From Bacteroidales bacterium (GTDB lineage Bacteria > Bacteroidota > Bacteroidia > Bacteroidales > UBA932), in the NCBI GenBank assembly GCA_015060405.1, contig SUYN01000001.1, positions 124,001-188,000 on the forward strand: 64,000 nucleotides of DNA, given 5' to 3'. Below the pieces are notes generated by a model. The model was given only the letters and a program-made list of their open reading frames with translations, made no database searches and was not told the origin of the DNA. A program made the translations under genes and the position numbers. This document shows, piece after piece, positions 1 through 10,280 of the stretch. How positions within the stretch are numbered: the stretch's first letter is position 1; every line of letters starts with the position of its first letter.

Positions 1-44
1 AAAACAGTTATACATATAGTGATACAAAAATCACGTCAAAACAC

Positions 45-80
45 GAAAAAACCGCAACAGAAGTACTTCTATTGCGGTTT
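45..80 (-). terminator. Rho-independent terminator downstream of tRNA-Phe
   Basis: AAACCGCAA (49-57) pairs with TTGCGGTTT (72-80); inner AGAAGT/ACTTCT; T-tract on the minus strand beyond the stem. Confidence 0.75.
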
Positions 81-85
81 CGTCG

Positions 86-158
86 TGGTGTCACCGGGAA
101 TCGAACCAGGGACACAAGGATTTTCAGTCCTTTGCTCTACCAACTGAGCTATGACACC
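86..158 (-). tRNA. tRNA-Phe (GAA)
   Basis: Reverse complement GGTGTCATAGCTCAGTTGGTAGAGCAAAGGACTGAAAATCCTTGTGTCCCTGGTTCGATTCCCGGTGACACCA folds as a cloverleaf; anticodon GAA; 7-bp acceptor GGTGTCA/TGACACC. Confidence 0.95.
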
Positions 159-324
159 AATTTTTGTTTAAGAACTCCCATTCTTTTCGTTTGGGATTGC
201 AAAGGTAGGAATTTTTTCTTTACCTCCAAATTTTTATTCAAAAAATATTGAAAAAAGTTGGATTTGCGGGATTTGGTCAGTTTAAGAGGGATAATTGGGA
301 GAGATTTGGTAACTTCGCGACGTC

Positions 325-2589
325 ATGGACAAGGCTTTCTACATATCGGTCATTCTGCCGCTCAAACTCGAGTGGGAGCCTTGCTATTCCCTTCCATCGG
401 GAACGGATGCCTGCAAAGTCGGGATCGGAGACCGTGTGAAAGTCCCTTTTGCCGGAAAGGTCTATTCCGGAGTGGTCAGCAGGACCGGAGTGAAGCCCGA
501 GACAGAACCATCGAAGATCAAGTCCATCATCAGCGTGGAGGATGGACTCGAGCCGGTCATTCCTGAGGAGCTCGAGCTCTGGAGGCAGGTCGCGGGCTAC
601 TATCTCTGCACCATCGGAGAGGTCTACAAGGCAGCCTACCCTACCGGAAAGATCAACCTCGAAGAATCACGTGCCGCTGCTGTGGAAAAGGCCCGCAGAG
701 GAAGGGAGAAGCTGATGGAAAGCATGAGGGGCAAGGTGGCGAGAATTGAAGAAAGACTTAAGAAGAAGCTTGAAACAGCAGACAATGCCAAGGAAGGGAC
801 CAGGACAAGGATCCGCAGCATGGAAGAGGCCGCGCGGATAGAGAAGGAACTTGCTGCAGCTCAGGAGGCACTGGTCAAGGCAGAGGCAGCGTACAGCAAA
901 GAGATCGCCTCGAGCTGCAGAACCTCCGGACAGGCCGGGAAAGGCATTCCGTCCATAGACATAAGGCTCAGTGCTACGCAGGAAAGGGCATATGCGTCCA
1001 TCAGGGATGGTTTCAAAGACGGAAAGCCCGTCATGCTGAATGGGGTCACTGGCTCCGGCAAGACTGAAATATACATGAAACTGGCGCAGGAGGCACTCTC
1101 TGAGGGCCGCAACGTCCTGTACCTGGTTCCTGAAATAGCATTGAGCAGACAGCTCGAGGAGCGTCTGAGGGCACATTTCGGTGACAGGCTCATGACCTAC
1201 CATTCAGGAGAGACCGCAGCAAGCAGAAGGGATACCGCCGAAACCATAAGGTCATATAAGACATCAGGCGACAGCTACATAGTCCTGGGAACACGCTCGT
1301 CACTGTTCCTGCCCCATCATTCGCTGGGACTCATAATCGTTGACGAAGAGCATGACAGCTCCTATAAGCAGGACTCCCCTGCTCCCCGTTATAACGGCCG
1401 TGACACTGCCCTCATGCTGTCTGTCATCCAGAAGTGCAGCATAATCCTCGGTTCCGCAACTCCTTCACTTGAAGAGCTCTACAACTGCCGATACGGCAAG
1501 CACCGCCTAGTGGAACTCCGGGACAGATACCACGGATCCCTGGAATCCGACATAGAGATAATCGACACTAAGGCAGAGCGCCGCAAGCGCGGCATGCAGG
1601 GAAGCTTCTCACGCAAGCTCATAGACCACATACAGGCCACACTCCGGAAAGGAGGCCAGGTCATGATCCTCCGGTCACGACGTTCATGGGCTCCGGCCTT
1701 GCAGTGCGAGGGATGCGGGGAGATCCCGAAATGTCCTCACTGCAATGTAAGCCTCAGCCTCCACAAGAGCACTCAGGGAGGAATGATGACCTGCCACTAT
1801 TGCGACTACAGGGCCGTCTACACGGGAGGATGCGGCAAGTGTGGAGAGGCGCTGAAAAGCCTCGGCGCTGGCACGCAGAGGATCGAGGAGGAAGCCGCCG
1901 CCCTGTTCCCCGAAGCCAGGATCGCAAGGCTGGACAGCGACACGGCTCAAAGCAAATCGTTCGAAACGAGGACCATCAGGGAATTCAGCAAGGGCGAGAT
2001 CGACATCCTCATAGGCACCCAGATGCTGTCCAAGGGCTTCGACTTCTGCAATCTCCGGCTGGTTGCGGTGATTTCAGCCGACGCCCTACTTGGAATGCAG
2101 GATTTCCGTGCCGACGAGAAGGCCCTGCAGCTGCTCGAGCAGTTCCGCGGAAGAAGCGGACGCAGGGGCGAGAAGGGCCTGTTCGTAATACAGACCTCGC
2201 AGCCGGAACATCCTATATATCAACGTCTAAAAAACAACGAGGCTTCAGATTTCAGCGACTCCCTCCTTCTTGAAAGGGAAACGTTCAACTTCCCGCCATA
2301 TTCAAGGATCATAGAAATATGCGTGAAGGACAGATACTCAGACCGGGCAGAAAGGATGGCCGGAAGATTGGGAGACATGCTCAGAAAAAGATTCGGCGAC
2401 GCATTGAGCGGACCTTACACCCCGGCTGTCGACAAGATAGCTGACGAATACCTGCGGGCGATAAGGATAAGCCTGAAGAAGGACCGCTGGCTCGTTTCTG
2501 GAAAAAATGACATATTGGAGATTGTCCAGAGGTTCGAGAAGGAGAGCAGATATCCTGGCCACATAACCCTCAACGTCGACCCGTCTTAA
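325..2589 (+). CDS. priA: Primosomal protein N' (PriA helicase)
   Basis: Walker A GVTGSGKTEIY, DEEHDSSYKQ, zinc-binding CEGC/CPHC/CHYC/CGKC cysteines. Confidence 0.95.
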   Translation: MDKAFYISVILPLKLEWEPCYSLPSGTDACKVGIGDRVKVPFAGKVYSGVVSRTGVKPETEPSKIKSIISVEDGLEPVIPEELELWRQVAGYYLCTIGEVYKAAYPTGKINLEESRAAAVEKARRGREKLMESMRGKVARIEERLKKKLETADNAKEGTRTRIRSMEEAARIEKELAAAQEALVKAEAAYSKEIASSCRTSGQAGKGIPSIDIRLSATQERAYASIRDGFKDGKPVMLNGVTGSGKTEIYMKLAQEALSEGRNVLYLVPEIALSRQLEERLRAHFGDRLMTYHSGETAASRRDTAETIRSYKTSGDSYIVLGTRSSLFLPHHSLGLIIVDEEHDSSYKQDSPAPRYNGRDTALMLSVIQKCSIILGSATPSLEELYNCRYGKHRLVELRDRYHGSLESDIEIIDTKAERRKRGMQGSFSRKLIDHIQATLRKGGQVMILRSRRSWAPALQCEGCGEIPKCPHCNVSLSLHKSTQGGMMTCHYCDYRAVYTGGCGKCGEALKSLGAGTQRIEEEAAALFPEARIARLDSDTAQSKSFETRTIREFSKGEIDILIGTQMLSKGFDFCNLRLVAVISADALLGMQDFRADEKALQLLEQFRGRSGRRGEKGLFVIQTSQPEHPIYQRLKNNEASDFSDSLLLERETFNFPPYSRIIEICVKDRYSDRAERMAGRLGDMLRKRFGDALSGPYTPAVDKIADEYLRAIRISLKKDRWLVSGKNDILEIVQRFEKESRYPGHITLNVDPS

Positions 2590-3563
2590 GAAAGGGCCTG
2601 CGGAACCACCACGTTTATCTGGTCTTCGAGCACCACAAACCGCGCAGGGACACGTCCTATCACCTCCCCATCCACTTCAAGAGGCTCCTTGTCCGCCTGC
2701 GAATAAGGCAGGACGACCACTTCGCTGCAGCGTGCCTGAGTCAGCTGCGTCACCTTATGGAATGTGCCGGTAAACAGCCTTATGACCTTCCTGGCTATGA
2801 CAGACATCGGAAGTTCCGGAATGATAGTGACATCGATAAGCCCGTCATCGGGAACTGCAAGAGGGGTCTGCCGCATTCCACCTCCCGAATACCTGCCTGT
2901 ACCGAAAGCCATTGAAAGATACTTGCCTTCAAAGACCACCTTTCCGTCACATATTACTTTTGCTGAAACCGGGACACGATGCCTTATGCAGTAGAGAAGT
3001 GCGCTGACATAAAGTTTCTTTCCCCTGTACCCCTGCTCCTTCTTGCGGTTCACGATCTCGCACACACGGGCATCAAGACCGATTCCGGCCACATTCGCCA
3101 TATATCTGACGTCGGTATCATTGCCGGCCGGGTCCTGCAGGGAGACCTTCACCACATCCTGACGTACCGTATGAGCATCCTTCAGGAGTCCTACCGCCGC
3201 CTTCATGTTCTTCGATATGCCGAAGGACTTCACCCAGTCATTGCCGGAGCCGAGAGGTATGACTGCAATGGTGAAATCGCTGAGTCTCAAGCCATTGACA
3301 TCTGCACATCCTGCAATTCCGTTCATGACGTCGTGCACAGTGCCGTCACCGCCCACAGCCACGAACCTTCGGAATCCGGCCTCACATGCCTTGTGTGCCA
3401 GTTCCGTCGCATTATATCTACCTCCCGTGTACTTGACTTCATAGGATATTCCTTCAGCCTCCATAAGCGCAGCGGCCTTCTTCCATATGGAGCCGGCCTT
3501 TCTGGACGCGGCGAAGACGTTCACAATGACGAGCCACTTTCCGTTGAGTTCAGCTGTATTCAT
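2586..3563 (-). CDS. Diacylglycerol/lipid kinase family protein (YegS/BmrU type)
   Basis: FVAVGGDGTVHDVMNGI and IPLGSGNDWVKSFGI motifs; start set at MNTAELNGKW. Confidence 0.85.
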   Translation of the reverse strand: MNTAELNGKWLVIVNVFAASRKAGSIWKKAAALMEAEGISYEVKYTGGRYNATELAHKACEAGFRRFVAVGGDGTVHDVMNGIAGCADVNGLRLSDFTIAVIPLGSGNDWVKSFGISKNMKAAVGLLKDAHTVRQDVVKVSLQDPAGNDTDVRYMANVAGIGLDARVCEIVNRKKEQGYRGKKLYVSALLYCIRHRVPVSAKVICDGKVVFEGKYLSMAFGTGRYSGGGMRQTPLAVPDDGLIDVTIIPELPMSVIARKVIRLFTGTFHKVTQLTQARCSEVVVLPYSQADKEPLEVDGEVIGRVPARFVVLEDQINVVVPQALS

Positions 3564-3621
3564 GATTAAGGGTCTTTTCAACAAAAGTAGCAAATAAAGT
3601 CAATGAATGAAATATTTTTTG

Positions 3622-3629
3622 TAAATTTG
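3622..3629 (+). promoter_or_regulatory. Bacteroidetes-type -7 element TAAATTTG upstream of parA
   Basis: TAnnTTTG match 28 nt upstream of the ATG at 3657. Confidence 0.55.
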
Positions 3630-3656
3630 CGTGATTTATGTCTTTATGAGAAATAT

Positions 3657-4460
3657 ATGGGAAAAGTAATCGCTATAGCTAATCAGAAAGGCGGCGTGGG
3701 CAAGACCACAACCGCCATCAACCTCGCCGCTTCGCTGGCAGTCCTGGAAAAGAAGGTGCTCATCATCGACGCCGACCCCCAGGCCAACACGACATCCGGC
3801 CTTAACTTCTCCCCAGAAAGCGACCAGAAGAGGACCCTGTACGAGGTGATGATGGGTGCAGCAGGCATCGAGGGCGGCATCGGCATCCACGACGCCCTCA
3901 TCCAGACCGAGATCGCAGGCCTGCACATGGTGCCCTCACACATCAACCTTGTCGGAGCCGAGATAGAACTTCTGGAAAATGAGAACAGGGAATCAGCGAT
4001 GAAGACAGCGATAGCCCCTGTAAAGGATGAGTACGACTTCATCATCATCGACTGCTCTCCGTCACTCGGACTCATCACGGTGAACTGTCTCACGGCAGCA
4101 GACTCGATCATAATCCCTGTCCAGCCTGAGTTCTTCGCTCTTGAAGGCCTGGGCAAGCTTCTTCAGACGATAAGGATAGTTCAGAACGGAGTGAACCCGT
4201 CCTTGACTATAGAAGGCTTTGTCGTCACCATGTTCGACGGAAGGACAAAGGTACATAACCAGGTTCTCACCGAACTTCGGGATCACTTCAACGATATGGT
4301 GTTCAACACCATCATACAGAGGAACATACGTCTCAGCGAAGCCCCTTCGCACGGAAAGCCTATCATCCTCTACGACGTGATATGCAACGGTACCACCAAC
4401 TACCTCAACCTTGCAAAGGAAGTACTTGACAGAAACGGACTTACAGTTGAAATCGAATAA
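3657..4460 (+). CDS. parA: ParA family chromosome partitioning ATPase (Soj)
   Basis: KGGVGKTTTAINLA, IDADPQANTTSG, DFIIIDCSPSLGLIT. Confidence 0.95.
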   Translation: MGKVIAIANQKGGVGKTTTAINLAASLAVLEKKVLIIDADPQANTTSGLNFSPESDQKRTLYEVMMGAAGIEGGIGIHDALIQTEIAGLHMVPSHINLVGAEIELLENENRESAMKTAIAPVKDEYDFIIIDCSPSLGLITVNCLTAADSIIIPVQPEFFALEGLGKLLQTIRIVQNGVNPSLTIEGFVVTMFDGRTKVHNQVLTELRDHFNDMVFNTIIQRNIRLSEAPSHGKPIILYDVICNGTTNYLNLAKEVLDRNGLTVEIE

Positions 4461-4475
4461 ACAGCAACATCTATT

Positions 4476-5402
4476 ATGGCAAAACAGCAGAGAGGATTAG
4501 GCAAAGGCATCGGAGCACTGCTTGGCGGGGATCCGGGATTTGCACCGGTAAGACAGCCGGTGGGTTATGTTAACAAGGGAGTCGTCGGACAGACTCCGGT
4601 CCAGGACACCGCTGACGTGCTCAGGATCCCGGTTGACATGATCGAGCCTAACCCGTACCAGCCGAGAATGAGCTTCGGTCAGGAAGCGCTGGATGAACTT
4701 GCCGAGTCGATACGTTCCCTCGGACTCATTCAGCCGATCACAGTCAGAAGAGTGTCCGAAGGACGCTATCAGATAATCAGCGGAGAGCGTCGTTTCAGGG
4801 CATGCAGACAGTCGGGTATGGACATGATTCCTGCCTACATCAAGGACGCGACCGACCAGGGTATGCTGGAGATGGCCATCGTGGAGAACATCCAGAGGGA
4901 GAATCTCGACCCCATAGAGGTAGCGATGAGCTACCAGAGGCTCATAGAGGAATGTAACCTCACACAGGAACAGATGGCGGTAAGAGTGGGCAAGAAACGT
5001 GCTTCCATCACCAACTATCTGCGTCTTCTCAAGCTTCCTGCAAAGATACAGCACGACCTGAAGGTCGGACTTCTGAGCGTCGGACACGCCAAGGTGCTGC
5101 TTGGAGTGGAAGACCTGAAGCTTCAGGAGTACCTGTGCGACCTTGTCATCAAAGAAGACATGTCAGTCAGACAGCTCGAGGACAAGATACGCAAGATGAC
5201 AGAGCAGAAGGCTCCGGAAGAGGCTCAGGCACAAGACCTTCCTGACGAATACTTCAAGGTTCTGGAAATTGTCGGCAAATATTTTGAAAACAACATAAGC
5301 CTCAAACGTTCCGGCAGCGGAAAAGGCACCATGACCATCCATTTCGGTTCTGATGAGGAAGTCGGCAGATTCCTCAAGGCGCTGGAAGATGCCAAGATAT
5401 AA
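4476..5402 (+). CDS. parB: ParB/Spo0J partition protein
   Basis: GLGKGIGALLGG N-terminus, IPVDMIEPNPYQPR, ISGERRFRACR, IVENIQRENLDPIE. Confidence 0.95.
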   Translation: MAKQQRGLGKGIGALLGGDPGFAPVRQPVGYVNKGVVGQTPVQDTADVLRIPVDMIEPNPYQPRMSFGQEALDELAESIRSLGLIQPITVRRVSEGRYQIISGERRFRACRQSGMDMIPAYIKDATDQGMLEMAIVENIQRENLDPIEVAMSYQRLIEECNLTQEQMAVRVGKKRASITNYLRLLKLPAKIQHDLKVGLLSVGHAKVLLGVEDLKLQEYLCDLVIKEDMSVRQLEDKIRKMTEQKAPEEAQAQDLPDEYFKVLEIVGKYFENNISLKRSGSGKGTMTIHFGSDEEVGRFLKALEDAKI

Positions 5403-6423
5403 GCCGAAGAAACAGCAGATGCAGAACAGAATCATCAGACATATATTGATTTTGATCCTCTTCCTTACCGGATCCGCCTTCCAGAGCAAGGCCCAGTTCA
5501 AGGAAGAGGCTTTCAAGCAGACATATAACCGGACTGACTCCACGGCTAAGGCCGACACTGCGGACAAGCTGTTTTCATTCAAGGAGTTCGCAGGGGCTCT
5601 GGCCCACAAGAACACGATGAAGATAGGTACGATGTTCGCCGGTTCTGTGGTTCTGCCTGGAACGGCACAGATCTATAACAAGGACTACTGGAAGCTTCCC
5701 GTAATATACGGAGGACTCGGAGCCCTGGCGGGAACCGGAGGATACTATCTTCACAAGTACAAGGTGACTCAAAGGAGATATGACAGCTGGAACAGCGACA
5801 AGGCGGCCTTTGAAGACAAGTACAACGTCGAGTACCCTTTTGAGGCGCCGTTCGTAGACATGGAGTCAAAAAAGACCGGTACGATGTTCATGGCAGGAGC
5901 CGGCCTCATATACTGGGCCACCCTCCTCGACGGAGTCGTGAACTACGAGTCAGACAGCGAGCCGCTTCCCGGACGCGCCACACTCTATTCGGCCATATTG
6001 CCCGGACTGGGCCAGATATACAACGGAGAGTACTTCAAGCTCCCCATCTACTGGGGCGGTCTGCTTATCTCCACCCACCTGCTGATGAACTACAACCGCA
6101 ACTACGTAAGGTTCAAGAGAATACACAACGAAGCGACAACCGACCCGAACTACAAGGAAAACATTTCCGGAGAAACAGCCAAATGGTACAGGGACGTATA
6201 CAGAAGGTACAGGGACTATTCCATCGTAGCGACCGCGGCCGTCTACCTGCTTCAGGTCATAGACGCCAATGTCTTCGCATATATGCATGACTTCGAAGTT
6301 ACGGAGAATCTCACCCTTAATGTCGAGCCGGCACTGATATCGCCCTACAACGCATATGCGATAAACACGCCTCATCCGGGCTCGGGAAATGCCTTCGGAA
6401 TGAGGATAGGACTGACATTCTGA
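5389..6423 (+). CDS. DUF5683 domain-containing membrane protein
   Basis: Signal peptide; repeated PGTAQIYN.DYWKLP / PGLGQIYNGEYFKLP motifs; sits next to parAB. Confidence 0.75.
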   Translation: MPRYKPKKQQMQNRIIRHILILILFLTGSAFQSKAQFKEEAFKQTYNRTDSTAKADTADKLFSFKEFAGALAHKNTMKIGTMFAGSVVLPGTAQIYNKDYWKLPVIYGGLGALAGTGGYYLHKYKVTQRRYDSWNSDKAAFEDKYNVEYPFEAPFVDMESKKTGTMFMAGAGLIYWATLLDGVVNYESDSEPLPGRATLYSAILPGLGQIYNGEYFKLPIYWGGLLISTHLLMNYNRNYVRFKRIHNEATTDPNYKENISGETAKWYRDVYRRYRDYSIVATAAVYLLQVIDANVFAYMHDFEVTENLTLNVEPALISPYNAYAINTPHPGSGNAFGMRIGLTF

Positions 6424-6443
6424 CGAAGATTGAAATATAGGAT

Positions 6444-8333
6444 ATGACAAGGACATTCAAGATATTCACAGTCGCTGCTGCGGCTGTTTTTCTTGCCTCA
6501 GCAACAGCCCAGGCTGCAGACGGCACAAAAAAAGACATATTCAGATTCCTGAAGAAGCGCACGAGCCTGAAGGAGGAGAACAGGCAGCTGAAGGAGAAGC
6601 TGGACTCCATGAGGCAGGAGATAGATCTCTATCGCGCAGAGCTGGCATATTCAGACAGCATAGCCAACGAGATGATGGGCGACATCTATTATGAAGACGG
6701 GGACAGCACATCGACATACATTGCTCCCGAGGACTACACTGCAGAAGTGTCAGACAGTCTTCTCAACATATGGTATGCCCATCAGCTGGCAAGCGAAGCG
6801 GACATCGACAGCTACGACATGGATTCCGTACGCTTCGAGTCAGACGTACCTGACGAAGTGTATATCGAGAGACTCAAGAAGATGAGCTCGTTCATCACCC
6901 TCCCCTACAACGAGATCGTAAAGAACTACATCATCCTCTACTCCGAGAAGATGCCGTCCAAGATGTCCTACATGCTCGGCCTTTGCAAGTACTACATGCC
7001 GATATTTGAAGAGACATTCAACAGATACGACATGCCGGAAGAACTCAAGGCCATGGCAGTCATCGAATCGGCAATGAACCCTCTTGCAGTCTCAAGGGTC
7101 GGTGCAAAGGGAATGTGGCAGTTCATGTACTCTACAGCAAAGATGTACGGACTGCACATAGACTCATTCGTCGATGAACGTCTTGACCCTGTCAAGTCAG
7201 CTGATGCCGCAGCCAGGTACCTTATGGACGCATACAGGATCTTCGGCGACTGGAACCTTGCGATAGCCTCGTACAACTGCGGCGCCGGAAATGTGAACAA
7301 GGCCATCAGGAGAAGCGGCGGAAGCAGGGCGTTCTGGGACATCTGGCCATACCTGCCTCGCGAGACCCGCGGCTACGTGCCTGCCTTCGTGGGAGCCCTT
7401 TACACAATGCACTATCACAAGGAACACGGCATAAAGCCTGAAGCCGTGGAGATGCCGGTACAGGTGGACACATTCAGGATCACCAGACAGCTGCACCTCA
7501 AGCAGATCACAGACCTGACAGGAGCCCCGCTTGACGAGCTCAAGAACCTGAACCCTCAGTACCGCCACGAGATCATACCCGGAGACAGCCGTGAATACAT
7601 TCTCCGTCTGCCGTACAACTATACCAACGCCTTCATAGAGTTCGAGGATTCGGTATACAGACACAAGTACGACGAATACTTCAACCCTACAACAATCAAG
7701 AAGATCAAGGAAGGAGGAGACGGGGAAAGAATACTCTATAGGGTCAAGAGCGGAGACTACCTTGGCAGGATAGCAAGCAACCACAGATGTACCGTCGCTC
7801 AGATAAAAAGATGGAACAATCTGACCAGCAACAACATACGCGTAGGACAGAGACTCGTCATATATAGAGGCGGAAGAGTGTCGTCATCAAGCGGCTCGTC
7901 ATCTTCATCCGGATCATCCGGATCATCTGCCTCATCTGATTCGTCCTCAGCAGGTTCCTCATCCGGTTCCTCATCAGCAGCACCTGCTTCAGGCACGACG
8001 ACCTACACAGTCAGGAGCGGAGACACCTTGTCGGGAATAGCCGCCAGATATGGAATCAGTGTAGCCACCCTGAAGGCATGGAACGGACTTACCGGCAACA
8101 ACATCAGGATAGGGCAGCAGCTGAAGGTCAAGGCTCCGGCGTCAGGGGGCACACAGGCCTCTGCTGCCTCACAGTCCGGAGAGTACACCACATATGTAGT
8201 GAAGAGCGGAGACTCATTCTACAGCATAGCGAAGAATTATCCGGGAGTCAGTGCCCAGAACATAATGGACTTCAATGGAATGAGCAGTTCCAGACTGAGA
8301 CCTGGAATGACGATCAGGATTCCAAAACGTTAA
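6444..8333 (+). CDS. LysM-containing lytic transglycosylase (MltD-like)
   Basis: SLT domain (AVIESAMNPLAVSRVGAKGMWQFM, ASYNCGAGNV) and three LysM repeats; Ser-rich linker. Confidence 0.92.
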   Translation: MTRTFKIFTVAAAAVFLASATAQAADGTKKDIFRFLKKRTSLKEENRQLKEKLDSMRQEIDLYRAELAYSDSIANEMMGDIYYEDGDSTSTYIAPEDYTAEVSDSLLNIWYAHQLASEADIDSYDMDSVRFESDVPDEVYIERLKKMSSFITLPYNEIVKNYIILYSEKMPSKMSYMLGLCKYYMPIFEETFNRYDMPEELKAMAVIESAMNPLAVSRVGAKGMWQFMYSTAKMYGLHIDSFVDERLDPVKSADAAARYLMDAYRIFGDWNLAIASYNCGAGNVNKAIRRSGGSRAFWDIWPYLPRETRGYVPAFVGALYTMHYHKEHGIKPEAVEMPVQVDTFRITRQLHLKQITDLTGAPLDELKNLNPQYRHEIIPGDSREYILRLPYNYTNAFIEFEDSVYRHKYDEYFNPTTIKKIKEGGDGERILYRVKSGDYLGRIASNHRCTVAQIKRWNNLTSNNIRVGQRLVIYRGGRVSSSSGSSSSSGSSGSSASSDSSSAGSSSGSSSAAPASGTTTYTVRSGDTLSGIAARYGISVATLKAWNGLTGNNIRIGQQLKVKAPASGGTQASAASQSGEYTTYVVKSGDSFYSIAKNYPGVSAQNIMDFNGMSSSRLRPGMTIRIPKR

Positions 8334-10135
8334 AAGTTATAGACAATCTGCAATTTAAGTTCGGCCCTGCCGGACTTTCTGCCTTTCATGAAGGGATAGG
8401 AAGTGAAGGCCGCCCTTGCATAAGTCAGCAACGAACGGTTGATACGCCATGACGCAGTTAAGGCTCCCCACAGGCCTCTGCCATAATAGGCAGGAACACT
8501 GAAAGTACCGGGTGCGTCACGTTCATATACATATATCCTGTCCTCCCAATCATCGACACAGAAAATGCCGAAACGGAGATATGAGGCCAGCCTGTCCCCC
8601 ACATGACCGCCTTCGACGTAGGCAAGAAGGGCTGTATCAGTCGAATTGACCATGTTCAGACGGGCTTCGGAGATCCATCGAGAAGAACGGTATGAAAAAT
8701 GAATCCGCAGCTCTGTCCGCATCGGATTGCCCCATGAACGGAAGCGTTCGCCGAATCTTATCTTCAGACTCAAGGCATCAGTGAGCATCATCTGCCATTC
8801 TGCAAGGATCTTGACCTGAAGGCTGGCGAAAGTGTCATCTCCCTTCTTGGCTTGAGGGAAGAAAGCGACATCTGCAGAGAAAGTCCCCCTATGGCGTCTG
8901 ACGACTGAGCCGAATCCGGTCATACCTCTCAGCCGCACATTGTCTCCCATTGCAAATTCGCCTGCAAGTGAGGCTCCATATTCGTTCGAACACTTAGTGG
9001 TGCTTCTGGCGGCAGCACTACGGGAAGGAGAGTAGGAGGAAGGATACAGCCTCAGCATAGACGCCATCCTGAGCCACTCTCCGACAGGGAAGATGACCCC
9101 TGACAGGGCAGCCGGAACCCTGTTGCCCCAGTCATAGGCCGCTTCCAGGAAAATGTCGACACCGCGGACGCATATCGCAGAATCAAAGGATGTCTTCATG
9201 TCCGGAATATATACCGAGCCGGGAATGAGTGACAGATCAGCATAATGAGTAATCCCCAATGCTCCCCATGGACGGAAGATGGATACATTGGCAGCGGGCA
9301 CTGCCGTCCAGACATCATCATTGACTTCAGCCGCTACAAAAGCCGACACGCGGGCAGGACCTGACATATGCTCCACAGCCACTCCCCTCAAGGCATAGTT
9401 TCCCGTAAATGAGGAGGAGTGCGAGAGTCCGGAAGGTCTCTTCATAAAAGAAGACGGAGCAGACAGTCCTCCGACACCCAGTCCGTTCCACAGCACAAGC
9501 CCCTGACCGAAACGGGCATTGAAATCTCCGGCAATGATGCGGGAAGTCCCTCGTAAAACTTCTCCTTCCAGATAACCTGAGACGGATCCTGGTTTCAGGC
9601 CGTATGGCTGGAACTGACGTGACAGTGCAACACCTGCACACATACCGGCATCGACATCCGACTTCACCCCATACGACATCCTCCCGTCTTCCCTCAAGGC
9701 CACTCGGGAGGTCAGACTGCCCTCAACGTCCGTTGGTGTCCCGGCCTTACTCCCTGGCAGAGTCCTGCTCTCAAGAGAAACAAAGGGAGCTACCTTTCTG
9801 ACGAAATCTCTTCCGAATCCTTCCACACACGAGAGTTCTTCAAACGAAAGCACATCACCATGCCTTGTCCTGTAGTCCGACAGGGATGCGACCTGATATG
9901 GTGAGAAGAGTCCGCTGCTCCCGAGAGCGGTGCGTGAGACACAGTTCAGCCTCAAGGGCCGGGACAGTAGTTTCCCCATCCGTTCCACATCTTCCGAATC
10001 CAGGTCCTCGGGAGCATCCGTCCCATAGAAGAGCATTATCTTTTCCATATCTTCCACATTTTGAGCTGTTGTCCCGCTCCACATAACAGAAACACAACAC
10101 AGAATCACAGTCACTATCCCCCGCCGCATAAGCAT
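8330..10135 (-). CDS. Helix-hairpin-helix domain outer-membrane-type protein
   Basis: Signal peptide; HHH-like LNCVSRTALGSSGLFSPYQVASLSDYRTRHGDVLSFEELSCVEGFG; beta-rich remainder ending in LKLQIVYNF. Confidence 0.7.
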   Translation of the reverse strand: MLMRRGIVTVILCCVSVMWSGTTAQNVEDMEKIMLFYGTDAPEDLDSEDVERMGKLLSRPLRLNCVSRTALGSSGLFSPYQVASLSDYRTRHGDVLSFEELSCVEGFGRDFVRKVAPFVSLESRTLPGSKAGTPTDVEGSLTSRVALREDGRMSYGVKSDVDAGMCAGVALSRQFQPYGLKPGSVSGYLEGEVLRGTSRIIAGDFNARFGQGLVLWNGLGVGGLSAPSSFMKRPSGLSHSSSFTGNYALRGVAVEHMSGPARVSAFVAAEVNDDVWTAVPAANVSIFRPWGALGITHYADLSLIPGSVYIPDMKTSFDSAICVRGVDIFLEAAYDWGNRVPAALSGVIFPVGEWLRMASMLRLYPSSYSPSRSAAARSTTKCSNEYGASLAGEFAMGDNVRLRGMTGFGSVVRRHRGTFSADVAFFPQAKKGDDTFASLQVKILAEWQMMLTDALSLKIRFGERFRSWGNPMRTELRIHFSYRSSRWISEARLNMVNSTDTALLAYVEGGHVGDRLASYLRFGIFCVDDWEDRIYVYERDAPGTFSVPAYYGRGLWGALTASWRINRSLLTYARAAFTSYPFMKGRKSGRAELKLQIVYNF

Positions 10136-10235
10136 TAAAAGATTGATTTCGCCGAAAAATAAGGCACTTTACTTACAAACCCGTTGTTTTTCAGAAAAAC
10201 AACGTGAGATTTTTCTTTTTTTTAAAGGTTTATGC

Positions 10236-10243
10236 TACATTTG
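10236..10243 (+). promoter_or_regulatory. -7 element TACATTTG upstream of hpt
   Basis: TAnnTTTG match. Confidence 0.5.
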
Positions 10244-10280
10244 TAAGATACATGACGAATTAAGTAAGCAAGAACTGACC

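Noticed and set aside
3603-3656. N-terminal extension of ParA (MNEIFFVNLRDLCLYEKY)
   Set aside because: It contains the TAAATTTG promoter element; the conserved ParA start MGKVIAIANQKGG is at 3657.
7799-7996. Acidic minus-strand ORF MPEAGAADEEPDEEPAEDESDEADD
   Set aside because: Antisense of the Ser-rich LysM linker in the MltD-like gene; composition artefact.
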